The translations under genes and the position numbers were made by a program. 64,000 nucleotides of DNA from CAVYEM01 sp963767635 (lineage in GTDB: Bacteria; Vulcanimicrobiota; Vulcanimicrobiia; Vulcanimicrobiales; Vulcanimicrobiaceae). Of this stretch, positions 17,784 through 26,842 are shown in pieces. The DNA lies in assembly GCA_963767635.1 (NCBI GenBank), contig CAVYEM010000003.1, positions 186,001-250,000 on the forward strand. Direction: 5' to 3'. Under the pieces are notes generated by a model. That model ran no database searches and had not been told where the DNA came from. It saw only the letters and a program-made list of their open reading frames with translations. The stretch's first letter is position 1. Every line of letters begins with the position of its first letter.

Positions 17784-18361
17784 ACGTAAAGGCGCGTCGC
17801 GGCTTCGACGAGCTGCTTGCCGATCGCCGCGGCATTTACGATGCGCCGCGCTACCGGGCGCAGTGCGAAGCCATTGCCGACGCAATGGTCAAGGCGCTTC
17901 GGCGCGGCAATAAGATCTTATGGATGGGCAATGGCGGCAGCGCGGCCCAAGCGCAGCACATGGCTGCCGAGCTGAGCGGACGCTTTTTGCGCGAGCGTCC
18001 CGGTTTGTACAGTGAAGCGCTTTCGGTGAATACCTCGACGCTGACCGCGGTCGGCAACGACTACGGCTACGACGAGATTTTTCGGCGGCAGATCGAAGCG
18101 TTCGTTCAAGCGGGCGACGTGGTCGTCGGACTTACGACGAGCGGTACGTCCAAAAACATCGTGCTCGCGCTCGAGGAAGCAAAGAGGCGTGAAGCGCTTG
18201 CAGTCGCGTTCACGGGGAACGGCGGCGGAAGCGCCGGACGGATCGCGGACCTGATCCTGATGGGTCCCGACGGTTACTCCGCGATCGTGCAAGAGGTGCA
18301 CCAAACCATGGCGCACATCGTATGCGATCTGGTCGAGCAGCGCATCATTTTCGAATGGTGA
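17768..18361 (+). CDS. gmhA: Sedoheptulose-7-phosphate isomerase
   Basis: The SIS-domain protein of about 197 residues has the GNGGSAAQAQHMAAEL phosphosugar-binding loop, RFLRERPGL, the SVNTSTLTAVGNDYGYDEIF segment and TTSGTSKNIVLAL, all typical of GmhA. It makes D-glycero-D-manno-heptose 7-phosphate, the first step to ADP-heptose. DiaA is a close relative, but the following hldA and hldC settle the role. The start is a TTG at 17768 inside the accB 3' end (16-base overlap); no ATG lies near the expected N-terminus. Confidence 0.92.
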   Translation: MDRTIDVKARRGFDELLADRRGIYDAPRYRAQCEAIADAMVKALRRGNKILWMGNGGSAAQAQHMAAELSGRFLRERPGLYSEALSVNTSTLTAVGNDYGYDEIFRRQIEAFVQAGDVVVGLTTSGTSKNIVLALEEAKRREALAVAFTGNGGGSAGRIADLILMGPDGYSAIVQEVHQTMAHIVCDLVEQRIIFEW

Positions 18362-18386
18362 ACGCTCGGGCCGGCGCGGCAGCTTC

Positions 18387-19367
18387 GTGCAGACGCTAGC
18401 GCCGGTCGATGCGCGTTCGCTCTTCGAGCGCATGCGCGCCCGTCGCGTCCTGGTCGTGGGCGACGTAATGGTCGACGAGTGGATTTGGGGAACGGTTACG
18501 CGCATTTCGCCTGAAGCGCCCGTTCCTGTCGTGGCGGTCGGCGATCACTCGTTCACGCTCGGTGGCGCCGGCAACGTCGCGAACAACTTGCGCGCGCTGC
18601 ACGCGCAGGTCGAGTTTGCCGCAGCCATCGGAACCGACGCCTTCGCGCACTACGTCGGCGAGTTGCTCGCCGCCGAAGGTATATCGGATCGCGGTGTGAT
18701 TACCGTGAACGATCGTCCGACGACCCGGAAGACGCGCGTGGTGGCGCACAACCAGCAGGTGGTTCGCGCCGATTGGGAATCGACGTGTGCGTTGACCGAG
18801 CGGGACCGGCGGCGCCTTTGCGAGATTGTACGCGAGTACGCCGAGCGCGCCGACGCCGTGGTGCTCAGCGACTACGCGAAGGGGCTCTTCTCACGCGAGC
18901 TGGTGGAGGCTGCGCTCGAATGTCCGATCGTCTTCGCCGATCCCAAGCCGCAAAACGCAGGGCTCTTCACCGGCGTAACATGCATTGCGCCAAACGTGCA
19001 GGAAGCCGCGCAAAGCACCGGCATCCCGATCTCCGACGACGCCTCGCTCGAATGCGCCGGCGCGGCGCTTCTGGACATGCTCGAGTGCCGGTATGTCGTT
19101 ATTACGCGCGGCGAGCAAGGCATGTCTCTCTTCGGGCGCGACGGCCGCCGTTTGCACATTCCGTCCGTTGCGCGCACGGTATTCGACGTGAGCGGAGCCG
19201 GCGATACCGTCGTCGCGGTCCTCTCGCTCGCGCTGGCCGCGGGCGCAACGATCGAACTGGCGATGCAGCTGGCAAACTTTGCCGCCGGCGTCGTCGTGGA
19301 AAAATTAGGCACCGCCACCGCGTCCGCCCATGAGATCCTCGCGCTGGTGGATCATGAGCGGGTTTGA
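18387..19367 (+). CDS. hldA: Heptose-7-phosphate kinase (HldE kinase part as a separate protein)
   Basis: The 326-residue PfkB-family kinase has the GGAGNVANNLRAL motif and the anion-hole motif DVSGAGDTVVAVL near the C-terminus, with VVGDVMVDEWIWG at the start as in RfaE domain I. It phosphorylates heptose 7-phosphate at C1. In enteric bacteria the kinase and adenylyltransferase are fused (HldE); here they are two overlapping genes (14 bases), the HldA/HldC arrangement. The start is GTG at 18387. Confidence 0.93.
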   Translation: MQTLAPVDARSLFERMRARRVLVVGDVMVDEWIWGTVTRISPEAPVPVVAVGDHSFTLGGAGNVANNLRALHAQVEFAAAIGTDAFAHYVGELLAAEGISDRGVITVNDRPTTRKTRVVAHNQQVVRADWESTCALTERDRRRLCEIVREYAERADAVVLSDYAKGLFSRELVEAALECPIVFADPKPQNAGLFTGVTCIAPNVQEAAQSTGIPISDDASLECAGAALLDMLECRYVVITRGEQGMSLFGRDGRRLHIPSVARTVFDVSGAGDTVVAVLSLALAAGATIELAMQLANFAAGVVVEKLGTATASAHEILALVDHERV

Positions 19368-19881
19368 CGCCGAGACATCGTTGGGTGAGCTCTTTGTCGA
19401 TTGGCCGCAGGCGGTAGCATGGCGCGAATCGATGCGGGAGGCAAAGAAGCGCGTAGTTTTCACCAACGGCTGCTTCGACGTGCTGCACGCCGGCCACGTG
19501 ACGTATTTGGCGTGGGCGCGCGCCCAGGGCGATGCGCTGATCGTCGGCCTGAATACCGATGCGTCCGTGCGAAAAATCAAGGGCGCGAACCGCCCGATCG
19601 CCGGATTTGACGATCGAGCCTGCGTGCTGCGCGCGCTGCGCAGCGTGGACGCGGTCGTGGGCTTCGATCAGCGAACTCCTGAAGTAGTCCTCGATGCGCT
19701 CAAGCCGGACGTGCACGTGAAGAGTGCGCAGTATCGCGAGGAAGAACTTCCCGAACGTACGGTCGTGCTGCAACACGGCGGTATCATTGCGCTCGCGCCG
19801 CACGTGCAGGGCGCAAGCACGACGGATACGATCGCTCGCATCGTTGCGCGCTATTGTCACGGAGCATCGCTCGAGCGCTGA
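19354..19881 (+). CDS. hldC: ADP-heptose synthase (nucleotidyltransferase)
   Basis: The 175-residue protein has the cytidylyltransferase-type signature VVFTNGCFDVLHAGHVTYL and the later GLNTDASVRKIKG and VVLQHGG..APHVQGASTTD segments of RfaE domain II. It transfers AMP onto heptose 1-phosphate. ATG at 19354 is chosen, as it is the only one close to the domain start. Its stop overlaps the ATG of the next gene (TGATG). The phosphatase GmhB and epimerase HldD needed to finish the pathway are not in the window. Confidence 0.92.
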   Translation: MSGFDAETSLGELFVDWPQAVAWRESMREAKKRVVFTNGCFDVLHAGHVTYLAWARAQGDALIVGLNTDASVRKIKGANRPIAGFDDRACVLRALRSVDAVVGFDQRTPEVVLDALKPDVHVKSAQYREEELPERTVVLQHGGIIALAPHVQGASTTDTIARIVARYCHGASLER

Positions 19882-21107
19882 TGCGCCTGATCTTCACGTG
19901 CAACGGCCCCGGCGAAACCGCCGGATGGCTGTTGCCCCTGCTGCGCGAACTGTTCGCGCGCGCGAGCGATACGGAAGTGCACGTGTTCTTCGTACCGGAC
20001 GACTACGCGACCGGAGGAGAGCCGGAGATGGTGCGCGCCGCATATCCGAACGCCTACGTCTACGGCAGTAAGGCGTACCTGCGTGTTGCATTCGGCGCGC
20101 GCCTCGACGGCTTGCCGGAGCACGCCGATGCAGTACTGTATCTGGGGGGCGATCTCATGCACGCCTTCCGTCTGCGCAAGCGCTTCGGCGGCGCATTTAT
20201 GACATACAAGTTCTCGAGACCGCGCTATGCCCGCGCAACCGCGCGCGCCTTCGCCGTGGACGAGCGCAACGTCGCCGAGCTTGCGACATGCGGCGTGCCG
20301 GCCGACCGCATTCGCCTCGTAGGCAATCTGGCGATCGACGGAGCGCTGATCGAATCGGCCGCTCGGCTCGATCCGGGCGCGCCTGGCGGCGGCATTCTGA
20401 TCATGCCGGGCTCGCGCGCGTACGAAGTGCGTCACCTAGTGCCGTTCTTTTTTACCGCGGCGCTCGCCATGCGGCGCCAGAACGCCGGTATGCCGATCGC
20501 CTTCGGCATCTCGCCGTTCACGCATCTGGATGCCGTTCGAGCCGCGATAGAGGAAGGTGGGCATCCGAGGTTCTTCGCGCAGCGCGGCACGCTGCTCGAA
20601 CGGGACGGTCAGACGTTTCTGGCATCGCTGGACGGCAAGCTGCAGTTTCCCGTCGTGCGCCACGCGTTGGCTGCAGCGCGCAGAGCATGTCTGGTTCTCA
20701 CCATTCCCGGCACCAAAGTAATCGAGCTTGCCGCGCTCGGCACGCCGGTCATCGCATGCACCCCGCTCAACGCGCCGGAGCTGGCTGCCATCAATGGACC
20801 GCTGACCTATTTGGATCGCCTGCCGCTGATCGGCGTGGCCGCCAAGCGCGCCGCCGTCGCGGCGTATTCGCAGCGCCATCGCTACCATACGCAACCCAAT
20901 ATCGACGCGCAGGCGAGCATCGTCCTGGAATTGCACGGTACGCTCACGCCGGGACGCGTTGCACGGGTCGCGATCGAGCGCGCGGCAGACGATGCATGGC
21001 TCGCACGTACGTCGAAGGCACTGAGCGTGCTCTATCGCGAACACGTCGGCGCCGCGTCGCGAATGGCGGCCGGCATCCTTTGCCTGCAAACGCCCGGTGA
21101 ATCCTAG
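19881..21107 (+). CDS. Lipid-A-disaccharide synthase-like glycosyltransferase
   Basis: The 408-residue GT-B protein resembles LpxB: an N-terminal FTCNGPGETAGWLLPLLREL (a variant of the LpxB GExSGD motif), a central ILIMPGSRAYEVRHLVPFF and a C-terminal LTIPGTKVIELAALGTPVIA. LpxB makes the lipid A disaccharide, but the variant N-terminal motif and the heptose-gene setting mean it may act on another glycolipid. The ATG overlaps the hldC stop. It ends one base before the ATG of the first GT2 gene. Confidence 0.75.
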   Translation: MRLIFTCNGPGETAGWLLPLLRELFARASDTEVHVFFVPDDYATGGEPEMVRAAYPNAYVYGSKAYLRVAFGARLDGLPEHADAVLYLGGDLMHAFRLRKRFGGAFMTYKFSRPRYARATARAFAVDERNVAELATCGVPADRIRLVGNLAIDGALIESAARLDPGAPGGGILIMPGSRAYEVRHLVPFFFTAALAMRRQNAGMPIAFGISPFTHLDAVRAAIEEGGHPRFFAQRGTLLERDGQTFLASLDGKLQFPVVRHALAAARRACLVLTIPGTKVIELAALGTPVIACTPLNAPELAAINGPLTYLDRLPLIGVAAKRAAVAAYSQRHRYHTQPNIDAQASIVLELHGTLTPGRVARVAIERAADDAWLARTSKALSVLYREHVGAASRMAAGILCLQTPGES

Positions 21108-21108
21108 C

Positions 21109-22011
21109 ATGCGAATCTCCGTCATCATCGCCACCAGAGATCGTGCCGAATATCTCGACCGCGCCTTGGGCTCATTCGAAAAACAGATCGGCGCCCCGCC
21201 GTTTGAGGTCATCATCGTCGACAACGGCTCGTCTGATGCGACGCCGCACGTGATCGACCGCGCCCGCGCGCACCTCACGTTCGAGATTTCCTACGTCTAC
21301 GAGGAGCGGCCCAATCGAGGCGCGGCGCGCAACCGCGGCATCGCGGCCGCACGCGGCGATCTCGTGCTGTTTTGCGACGACGACGTGTATGCTCCGCCGG
21401 GGTTTCTGGCGGCGCACGATGCTGCACATGGGGTCGACAATCTGGTCGTGAGCGGTCCGATCGTCAACGTGCCGTCGTACCACGAGCGGCCGAAACCGAC
21501 GCTTTCCAATTACTCGCGTGCATACTTTTGCACGTGCAATGTCTCCACGCCCAGGCTCGCTTTGAATGCCGTCGGAAGGTTCGACGAGCAGTTCCATCTC
21601 TACGGTTGGGAAGACACGGATCTCGGGCTTCGTCTGCGCGAACGCGGACTGCGCCGGAAGTTTGCATGGGACGCGTACATTTGGCATATCAAGCCGCCGG
21701 AAGATGTCACGCTCGAATCCGAGTTGCAAAAGACGATGGAAAAAGCGCGCATGGCGGTCAGATTCGTGCGCAAGAACTCGAGCGCGCGGGTGCGATCCGC
21801 GACGGGCGCGCATCGCGCCAATTTGGCTCGCGCCAAAGCCATGGAGCGGCTTTTGCCGTGGTTCGCCGGCGTCGCGACGGATGCGCGTTTTCCGTCCGCG
21901 GTCCGATCCATCGCGCGCGCGCAGTTGCTCGACGGCGCGTACACGGCCGAACTCGCGCGCGAACTGCGCACTGCGGAGAACAGGCTGCCCAACGGATCGC
22001 GTGCCGGATAG
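21109..22011 (+). CDS. Family 2 glycosyltransferase
   Basis: The 300-residue protein has a GT-A fold: ISVIIATRDRAEYLDRAL, IIVDNGSSD, the nucleotide-metal DxD motif LFCDDDV (about residue 88) and the galactosyltransferase-like C-terminal motif YGWEDTDLGLRLRERG. There is no membrane segment, so it works on the cytoplasmic face. The donor and acceptor cannot be read from the sequence. Context suggests LPS core or another surface glycan. ATG 21109 is preferred over GTG 21097. Confidence 0.85.
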   Translation: MRISVIIATRDRAEYLDRALGSFEKQIGAPPFEVIIVDNGSSDATPHVIDRARAHLTFEISYVYEERPNRGAARNRGIAAARGDLVLFCDDDVYAPPGFLAAHDAAHGVDNLVVSGPIVNVPSYHERPKPTLSNYSRAYFCTCNVSTPRLALNAVGRFDEQFHLYGWEDTDLGLRLRERGLRRKFAWDAYIWHIKPPEDVTLESELQKTMEKARMAVRFVRKNSSARVRSATGAHRANLARAKAMERLLPWFAGVATDARFPSAVRSIARAQLLDGAYTAELARELRTAENRLPNGSRAG

Positions 22012-23038
22012 GGCACTGCTGTACTGCGCCGGCGGCGGAATCGGTGATTCGCTCGTGGCCAGCGTCGTCGCGCGCGCGCTGCGCGCGCGGTTCGCTATCG
22101 TTGATGCGCTCACACTGCCCGCGCACCGGGAAGCGCTGCTGCGCGTTCCCGATCTCGACGACGTACTTGTCGACGAAGGCTCGGGCGAACGGGAGATGGC
22201 GCAGACGTTGCGGGCACGTGCCTATGATGCCGCAGTAGTCACGTGGGCGACGGTGCGCACGGCGCGCGTGCCGCAGCTTGCCGGCATTCCGGTTCGCGTA
22301 GGACAGGCGCGCCGCTTGTATTCCACGCGGTTCACGCATCGTGTGACGGTGCGCAGCGAGCGCGGCGACGTCACTTCGCACTGGTCGCAGATTTTGCTGG
22401 ATTACGCACGCGCGCTTGGATGCGACGCGAACGACGCGACTCCACGCATGAGCGTAACGCAGGCGGATCGCGCGCAGGCGCAAGATGTGCTCGTGTCAGT
22501 GAATTGCGGGGACGGCCCGTTCGCGATCGTGCACGCGACCAACGCCATCGCTCCGGAACGCGGCATGTGGCCGGTGGACGGATGGGCGGCGCTCGTGAAT
22601 GCGATACGCGAGCGGTTGGGCGTGGCGGTCCTGCTCAGCGGCGCAGACGCCGATCGCGAAATCGTCGAGGGCATTGCGCGTCGAAGCGCCGGTATCGCGA
22701 TTGCAGGCCGAACGTCCATTGGAAGCTTTGCCGCATTGGCGCAGCGTGCCGCCGTCTTCGTAGGAATAACGACGGGCGCGATGCATGTTTGCGCGGCAGT
22801 GGGCGCGCCAACCGTCGGCATATTCCCGTTCCAATCGGACATGCCGGAGCGATGGGCGCCGCTTGGTGTGCGCACGGCCACCGTGCGCGCGAGCTATCCG
22901 TGCCGCCCAGGCGAACGCAAAGAAACGTGTCCCGACTACGCGTGCATCGCCAATTTGGACGTTCCCCGAATCGTCGCGGCAGCCGAATCGCTGCTCGCGA
23001 GGGGTAGTGCGTTAGAGCGCCACGCCGGAGGGAATTAG
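22001..23038 (+). CDS. Family 9 glycosyltransferase (heptosyltransferase-like)
   Basis: The 345-residue protein has the GT9 layout: RALLYCAGGGIGDSLVASVVARAL at the start and a C-terminal donor-binding part with FAIVHATNA, GVAVLLSGADADREI and ITTGAMHVCAAVGAPTVGIF. Its members transfer heptose from ADP-heptose to the LPS core, matching the gmhA-hldA-hldC genes upstream. The start is GTG 22001, overlapping the GT2 gene by 11 bases; the open frame upstream of it is the shadow of that GT2 gene. Four cysteines near the end (ASYPCRPGERKETCPDYAC) are unusual. Confidence 0.85.
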   Translation: MPDRALLYCAGGGIGDSLVASVVARALRARFAIVDALTLPAHREALLRVPDLDDVLVDEGSGEREMAQTLRARAYDAAVVTWATVRTARVPQLAGIPVRVGQARRLYSTRFTHRVTVRSERGDVTSHWSQILLDYARALGCDANDATPRMSVTQADRAQAQDVLVSVNCGDGPFAIVHATNAIAPERGMWPVDGWAALVNAIRERLGVAVLLSGADADREIVEGIARRSAGIAIAGRTSIGSFAALAQRAAVFVGITTGAMHVCAAVGAPTVGIFPFQSDMPERWAPLGVRTATVRASYPCRPGERKETCPDYACIANLDVPRIVAAAESLLARGSALERHAGGN

Positions 23039-23044
23039 CGCAAG

Positions 23045-24049
23045 GTGAAGATTTTCCACGTCACGCTCATCGGCGTGAGCCAGCTCAACGCCGAGAAGGT
23101 TCTCCTGACCTTGGCTTTGATTGCCGTGGTGGTCATCGCCCGGTACGCGCTGCATTACGCGATTCGGCTGTTCCGGCGATTCAACAAAGCGGACCGTTTT
23201 CGATTCTGGGGGCACCAGGCGATCAACCTTGCTTCCACCGCATTCTTCATCGTTGCGCTGATTTCGATTTGGGTGGGGCCGCACGCGCACTGGGCCACGG
23301 TGGGTGGATTGATCGGTGCCGGCATCGCTTTTGCGCTTCAGCAGTTCATCATCGCAGTGGCAGGATACTTCGTCATCCTGCGGGGCAAGCATTTCAGCAT
23401 CGGCGACCGCATCATCATCGGCGGCGTGCGCGGAGAAGTCATCGCATTGGACTTCATTCAAACCACTGTGCTGGAAATGGGACAGCCTCCTTCGGTCGAG
23501 GACCAAACCGATCCGGCGGTGTGGGTGCTCGCGCGGCAATATACCGGGCGCATCGTGACCGTAAGCAATGGCCTGATATTTACCGAGCCCGTCTACAATT
23601 ATTCGCGGGATTTCCCGTTCATCTGGGAAGAAATTCATGTCGGCGTCGGCTACAGCGACAAGTACGATCGCGCGGAACAGATTCTGCTCGAAGCGGCGCG
23701 CGAGCACACGACGGACTGCGAACGCATGAGCGAGGCGGGGCGAGAGCATCTGCGCCGCATTTACAACCTTCAGCCGCCCGACGTCAAGCCGCGCGTTTTC
23801 TACAGAATGACGGACAATTGGGTGGAACTGGCGCTGCGCTTCGTCGTACCGGATCGCGGCATCCGGGAGATCAAGGACGCGATGTTTCGAGACATCTTGC
23901 GCAAATTCAAGACGGAAGGCATCAGCGTGGCATCCGGAACTTACGACATCGTCGGATTTCCTCCCATTCGCATCGCAGGCGTTGCTGCATCTGCGCGAGG
24001 TGACGTCGTTATCCCCGGGCCGCGGCCGGACGCAGACCACGCGACATAG
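23045..24049 (+). CDS. Small-conductance mechanosensitive channel (MscS family)
   Basis: The 334-residue protein has three N-terminal membrane helices. The pore-like third helix is GGLIGAGIAFALQQFIIAVAGYFVI, followed by GKHFSIGDRIIIGGVRGEVIALDF, the start of the MscS beta domain, with a GxxG-rich pattern. The soluble part holds an insertion (residues ~150-165, GQPPSVEDQTDPAVWV) before the usual TVSNGLIFTEPVYNYSR. It releases solutes during hypo-osmotic shock. It starts 6 bases after the GT9 stop, so it is co-transcribed with envelope glycan genes. Confidence 0.88.
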   Translation: MKIFHVTLIGVSQLNAEKVLLTLALIAVVVIARYALHYAIRLFRRFNKADRFRFWGHQAINLASTAFFIVALISIWVGPHAHWATVGGLIGAGIAFALQQFIIAVAGYFVILRGKHFSIGDRIIIGGVRGEVIALDFIQTTVLEMGQPPSVEDQTDPAVWVLARQYTGRIVTVSNGLIFTEPVYNYSRDFPFIWEEIHVGVGYSDKYDRAEQILLEAAREHTTDCERMSEAGREHLRRIYNLQPPDVKPRVFYRMTDNWVELALRFVVPDRGIREIKDAMFRDILRKFKTEGISVASGTYDIVGFPPIRIAGVAASARGDVVIPGPRPDADHAT

Positions 24050-24074
24050 AACGCTTGCGGTTCTTGAACGCCGG

Positions 24075-24983
24075 ATGAGGGCGACGATCCAATTCTGCAC
24101 GTACAACCGCGCGCGGTTGCTCGAGCGCGTGTTGGATGCATGCTTCGAGCAAACCGTTCCTGACGATGCATACGAAATTGTGCTGGTGAACGACGGCTCG
24201 ACGGATGACACGCCCGAAACGATCGAGCGCGCCAAAGGCCGCGCGACATGCCGCTTCGCCGTCATCGATCAGCCCAATTCCGGGCTTGCCGCCGGCCGCA
24301 ATGCCGGCATTGCCAAGGCCGCCGGCGAGCGCATCATCTTTATCGACGACGACGTGCTTCCGTTGCCCAACTTCGTGGCCGAACATCTGCGCTCGCACGA
24401 TCGGCGCCCGCAAGCGATCGTCCGCGGCGGTGCGATCAACGTGGAGTCATTCGACGATCTGCCGGTGCCGGTGTGGTCGATCAAAGACTATAGCGGCAAC
24501 TTTTTCTGGACGACGAACGTGTCGGTACCGCTGCAAACGATTCGTGCTGTGGGCGGATTCAACCAGAGCTTTGCGGAGTATGGATGGGAAGACATCGACG
24601 TGGGGCTGCGTTTGCGCTTTGCGGGAGTGAAAGCCGTCTTCAACAAAAACGCGCTCGCGTTTCACTACAAACCTCGTCCACGCAGCGGTAATGTGGAACA
24701 GATGATCCGCCAGTCTCGCGCGCAGGCACGTACCGCAGTGCAATTGGCGCGGCTTCATCCCCACTGGCGCACGTATTTAGCTACGGGCGACAATGCCGTG
24801 GCGCGGCTGATCCACAAATGGATGCGCGGGATCGGCGCGGCTCGTCGCTACCGCGACGTGCTGGACGATCTCCGGATGGATCGGCCGCTCTCGGCCCGCG
24901 AGCTTCGCGCCGCCCGCCGGCTCGCGCGCCAAGTCTACTTCGAAGAGCTGGAACGTGCACATTCTGCTGGCGCGCACGGATAG
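24075..24983 (+). CDS. Family 2 glycosyltransferase
   Basis: The 302-residue GT-A protein starts RATIQFCTYNRARLLERVLDAC and has LVNDGSTDDTPE, the DxD motif IFIDDDVLPLPNF and the C-terminal YGWEDIDVGLRLRFAG motif. It is a paralogue of the gene at 21109. The start is ATG 24075, 25 bases after the mscS stop. An earlier start inside mscS is possible but would add a tail unlike the family. Substrates unknown; probably part of the same surface-glycan pathway. Confidence 0.85.
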   Translation: MRATIQFCTYNRARLLERVLDACFEQTVPDDAYEIVLVNDGSTDDTPETIERAKGRATCRFAVIDQPNSGLAAGRNAGIAKAAGERIIFIDDDVLPLPNFVAEHLRSHDRRPQAIVRGGAINVESFDDLPVPVWSIKDYSGNFFWTTNVSVPLQTIRAVGGFNQSFAEYGWEDIDVGLRLRFAGVKAVFNKNALAFHYKPRPRSGNVEQMIRQSRAQARTAVQLARLHPHWRTYLATGDNAVARLIHKWMRGIGAARRYRDVLDDLRMDRPLSARELRAARRLARQVYFEELERAHSAGAHG

Positions 24984-25941
24984 AATCGGCGATCTTATCC
25001 TTTCCACGCCGGCGATCGCCACGGTGCGCGCGTCCTTTCCTTTACTCGCCTGACGATGGTGTGCAGTCCGTACAACCGGATCGTGATGGATCGCAACACC
25101 GACGTGGACGAGGTGTTGGAACTGCCGCCGGACATGCGGCCGGCGGAGTTCGGTGCTCGTTTCGCAGGCCGGATCGATACGGCGATCGCGCTTGCTCCCC
25201 GCAGCGCGGACCTGCGGCTGGTCGCCGCCACCCGCGCGAAGGTTCGCGTGGGGTACACGTACGTGCGCCGTTATATCGCCAGGCTCAGCGCGCGACTGTA
25301 TCTCAATCGCCTGATGATTTCCGAAGCCGATCCGGATCTCTGCGAGCGCGATCCGCATCGTCACGTGCGGCACGAAGTCAATCAGCTGCATCGATCTTGT
25401 TGGCCTAGCCGGCGCAGCGCATCGCGTGGAACACTTGCGGCTCGACCTGACCGAAGACGATCGCGCTTCAATCGCCTACCTGCCGCACGATCCGATCGTG
25501 CTGCACTTGGGACTTCGCTGGTTTACGGACGGGGGCACGCTGGAATCTACGATCGCATTGATTTCGCAACTGCATCGGTTCGACGTCCCATTGGTGGTGA
25601 CGTACGCGCCCGATTGCGAACGGTACGTCGATGCGGTATCCGACGCGCGCGTGGCCGACGTTGTGCTGGGCGGCTTGCCGTTCCATCGCTGGGCGGCGGT
25701 ATTCGAGCGCGCGCGGGTGGTCGTTACGGTGGACACCGGCGCCACTCATGTCGCAAGCGCCGTGCGGAGTCCGACGGTGGTGGCGTTCGAACATCGGTAT
25801 TTCCGGTTGAGTTCGCAGGAGTGGGCACCCTACGGCGTGCCGTGCCGGCTCGTGCAAAAGCCGGCCGACGAGTCGATGGAGTCGCTGAACCGGTTTCGCG
25901 ACGAAGTGCTGCAAGCCGTCGAACAACTGCTGCATGCTTGA
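24955..25941 (+). CDS. Family 9 glycosyltransferase, broken by two one-base frame shifts
   Basis: GTG at 24955 reads VHILLARTDRIGDLILSTPAIATVRASF, a typical GT9 start (RxGDxxLxTP), then meets TGA at 25051. The similarity continues in another frame (TRLTMVCSPYNRIVMDRN) if one base is missing near 25042. It shifts again at about 25390-25392 (one surplus base), joining NQL to DLVGLAG. The C-terminal half then runs cleanly to 25941 with IVLHLGLRWF and TVDTGATHVASAVRSPTVV. Every segment is well conserved, so a sequencing/consensus error is as likely as a real pseudogene. It overlaps the GT2 genes on both sides. Confidence 0.75.
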
Positions 25942-26842
25942 ACTCTCCGTCGTGATTCCGACGTACAACCGCATCGACACGCTCCGTCACGTCGTGCCTT
26001 CGCTGCTGGAACAGCGCCTAGAACCGCAGTCGTACGAATTATTAATCTGCGATTCGAATTCGACGGACGGTACGGCCGAGTACTTGGCGCAGGTGCGGGA
26101 GCAGTACCCGAACGTGCATTACCTGCCGGGCGCATACACCGGGCGGGCGATGGCGCGCAACGCCGGCATCGCAGCGGCGCAAGGCGAGATCGTGCTGTTC
26201 AATGATTCCGACATCATCGCCGATCCCGGATTGCTGCAGGCGCACTTGCGACGGCACCGTGCAGCAAAAACGCCGGTTGCCGTCGTCGGCTGGGAGGTCC
26301 AAGTCAGTTCGTTGGAAGAGTACGAGCGCAAGCGCGCGCATCCCGGCGAGCGAAGCAGCCTGCATCCTCCTTCACGTAGAATGTTGAGCTGGCTGTACTT
26401 TCTTACGGGGAATGCGTCCGTGGCGCGCGACCGGCTGCTGCGCGTCGGCGGCTTCGACGAAAGCTTCACGGGCTATGGTCACGAGGATTTGGAATTGGGA
26501 TACCGTTTGCAAAAGAGCGGAATGGCCATCGTCTACGAACCCGCTGCGATCAACTATCATTGCCAAGACGTCCCGCACGAGGATCAGGTCGGCAAAATGA
26601 CGCTGGCCGGCCGGTCGACCGTTCGATTTTATCGAAAGCATCCGCACTTCGCGGTAATGGCGAATTTGGGAATGACGCCGATTTCACTGGGTTTGCATGC
26701 AGCGCTGACGAAATGCCCATGGATCTTGGGCTTTTTCGATCGACGCGCGTCCCGCTCGAAGTTCGCGCGCGATTTGATCCAGCAATACTACTATGTTTCC
26801 GGAATAAAAAGCGCGTTGGGAGACAAACACGATGGCGAGTAG
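25934..26842 (+). CDS. Family 2 glycosyltransferase
   Basis: The 302-residue protein starts LELSVVIPTYNRIDTLRHVVPS and has CDSNSTDGTAEY, LFNDSDIIADPG in the DxD position and GYGHEDLELGYRLQKSG near the C-terminus. It is the third GT2 in this cluster and the most diverged. Its start overlaps the preceding GT9 by 8 bases, and its stop overlaps aspS by 11 bases, so aspS is at the end of the same transcript. Confidence 0.85.
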   Translation: MLELSVVIPTYNRIDTLRHVVPSLLEQRLEPQSYELLICDSNSTDGTAEYLAQVREQYPNVHYLPGAYTGRAMARNAGIAAAQGEIVLFNDSDIIADPGLLQAHLRRHRAAKTPVAVVGWEVQVSSLEEYERKRAHPGERSSLHPPSRRMLSWLYFLTGNASVARDRLLRVGGFDESFTGYGHEDLELGYRLQKSGMAIVYEPAAINYHCQDVPHEDQVGKMTLAGRSTVRFYRKHPHFAVMANLGMTPISLGLHAALTKCPWILGFFDRRASRSKFARDLIQQYYYVSGIKSALGDKHDGE

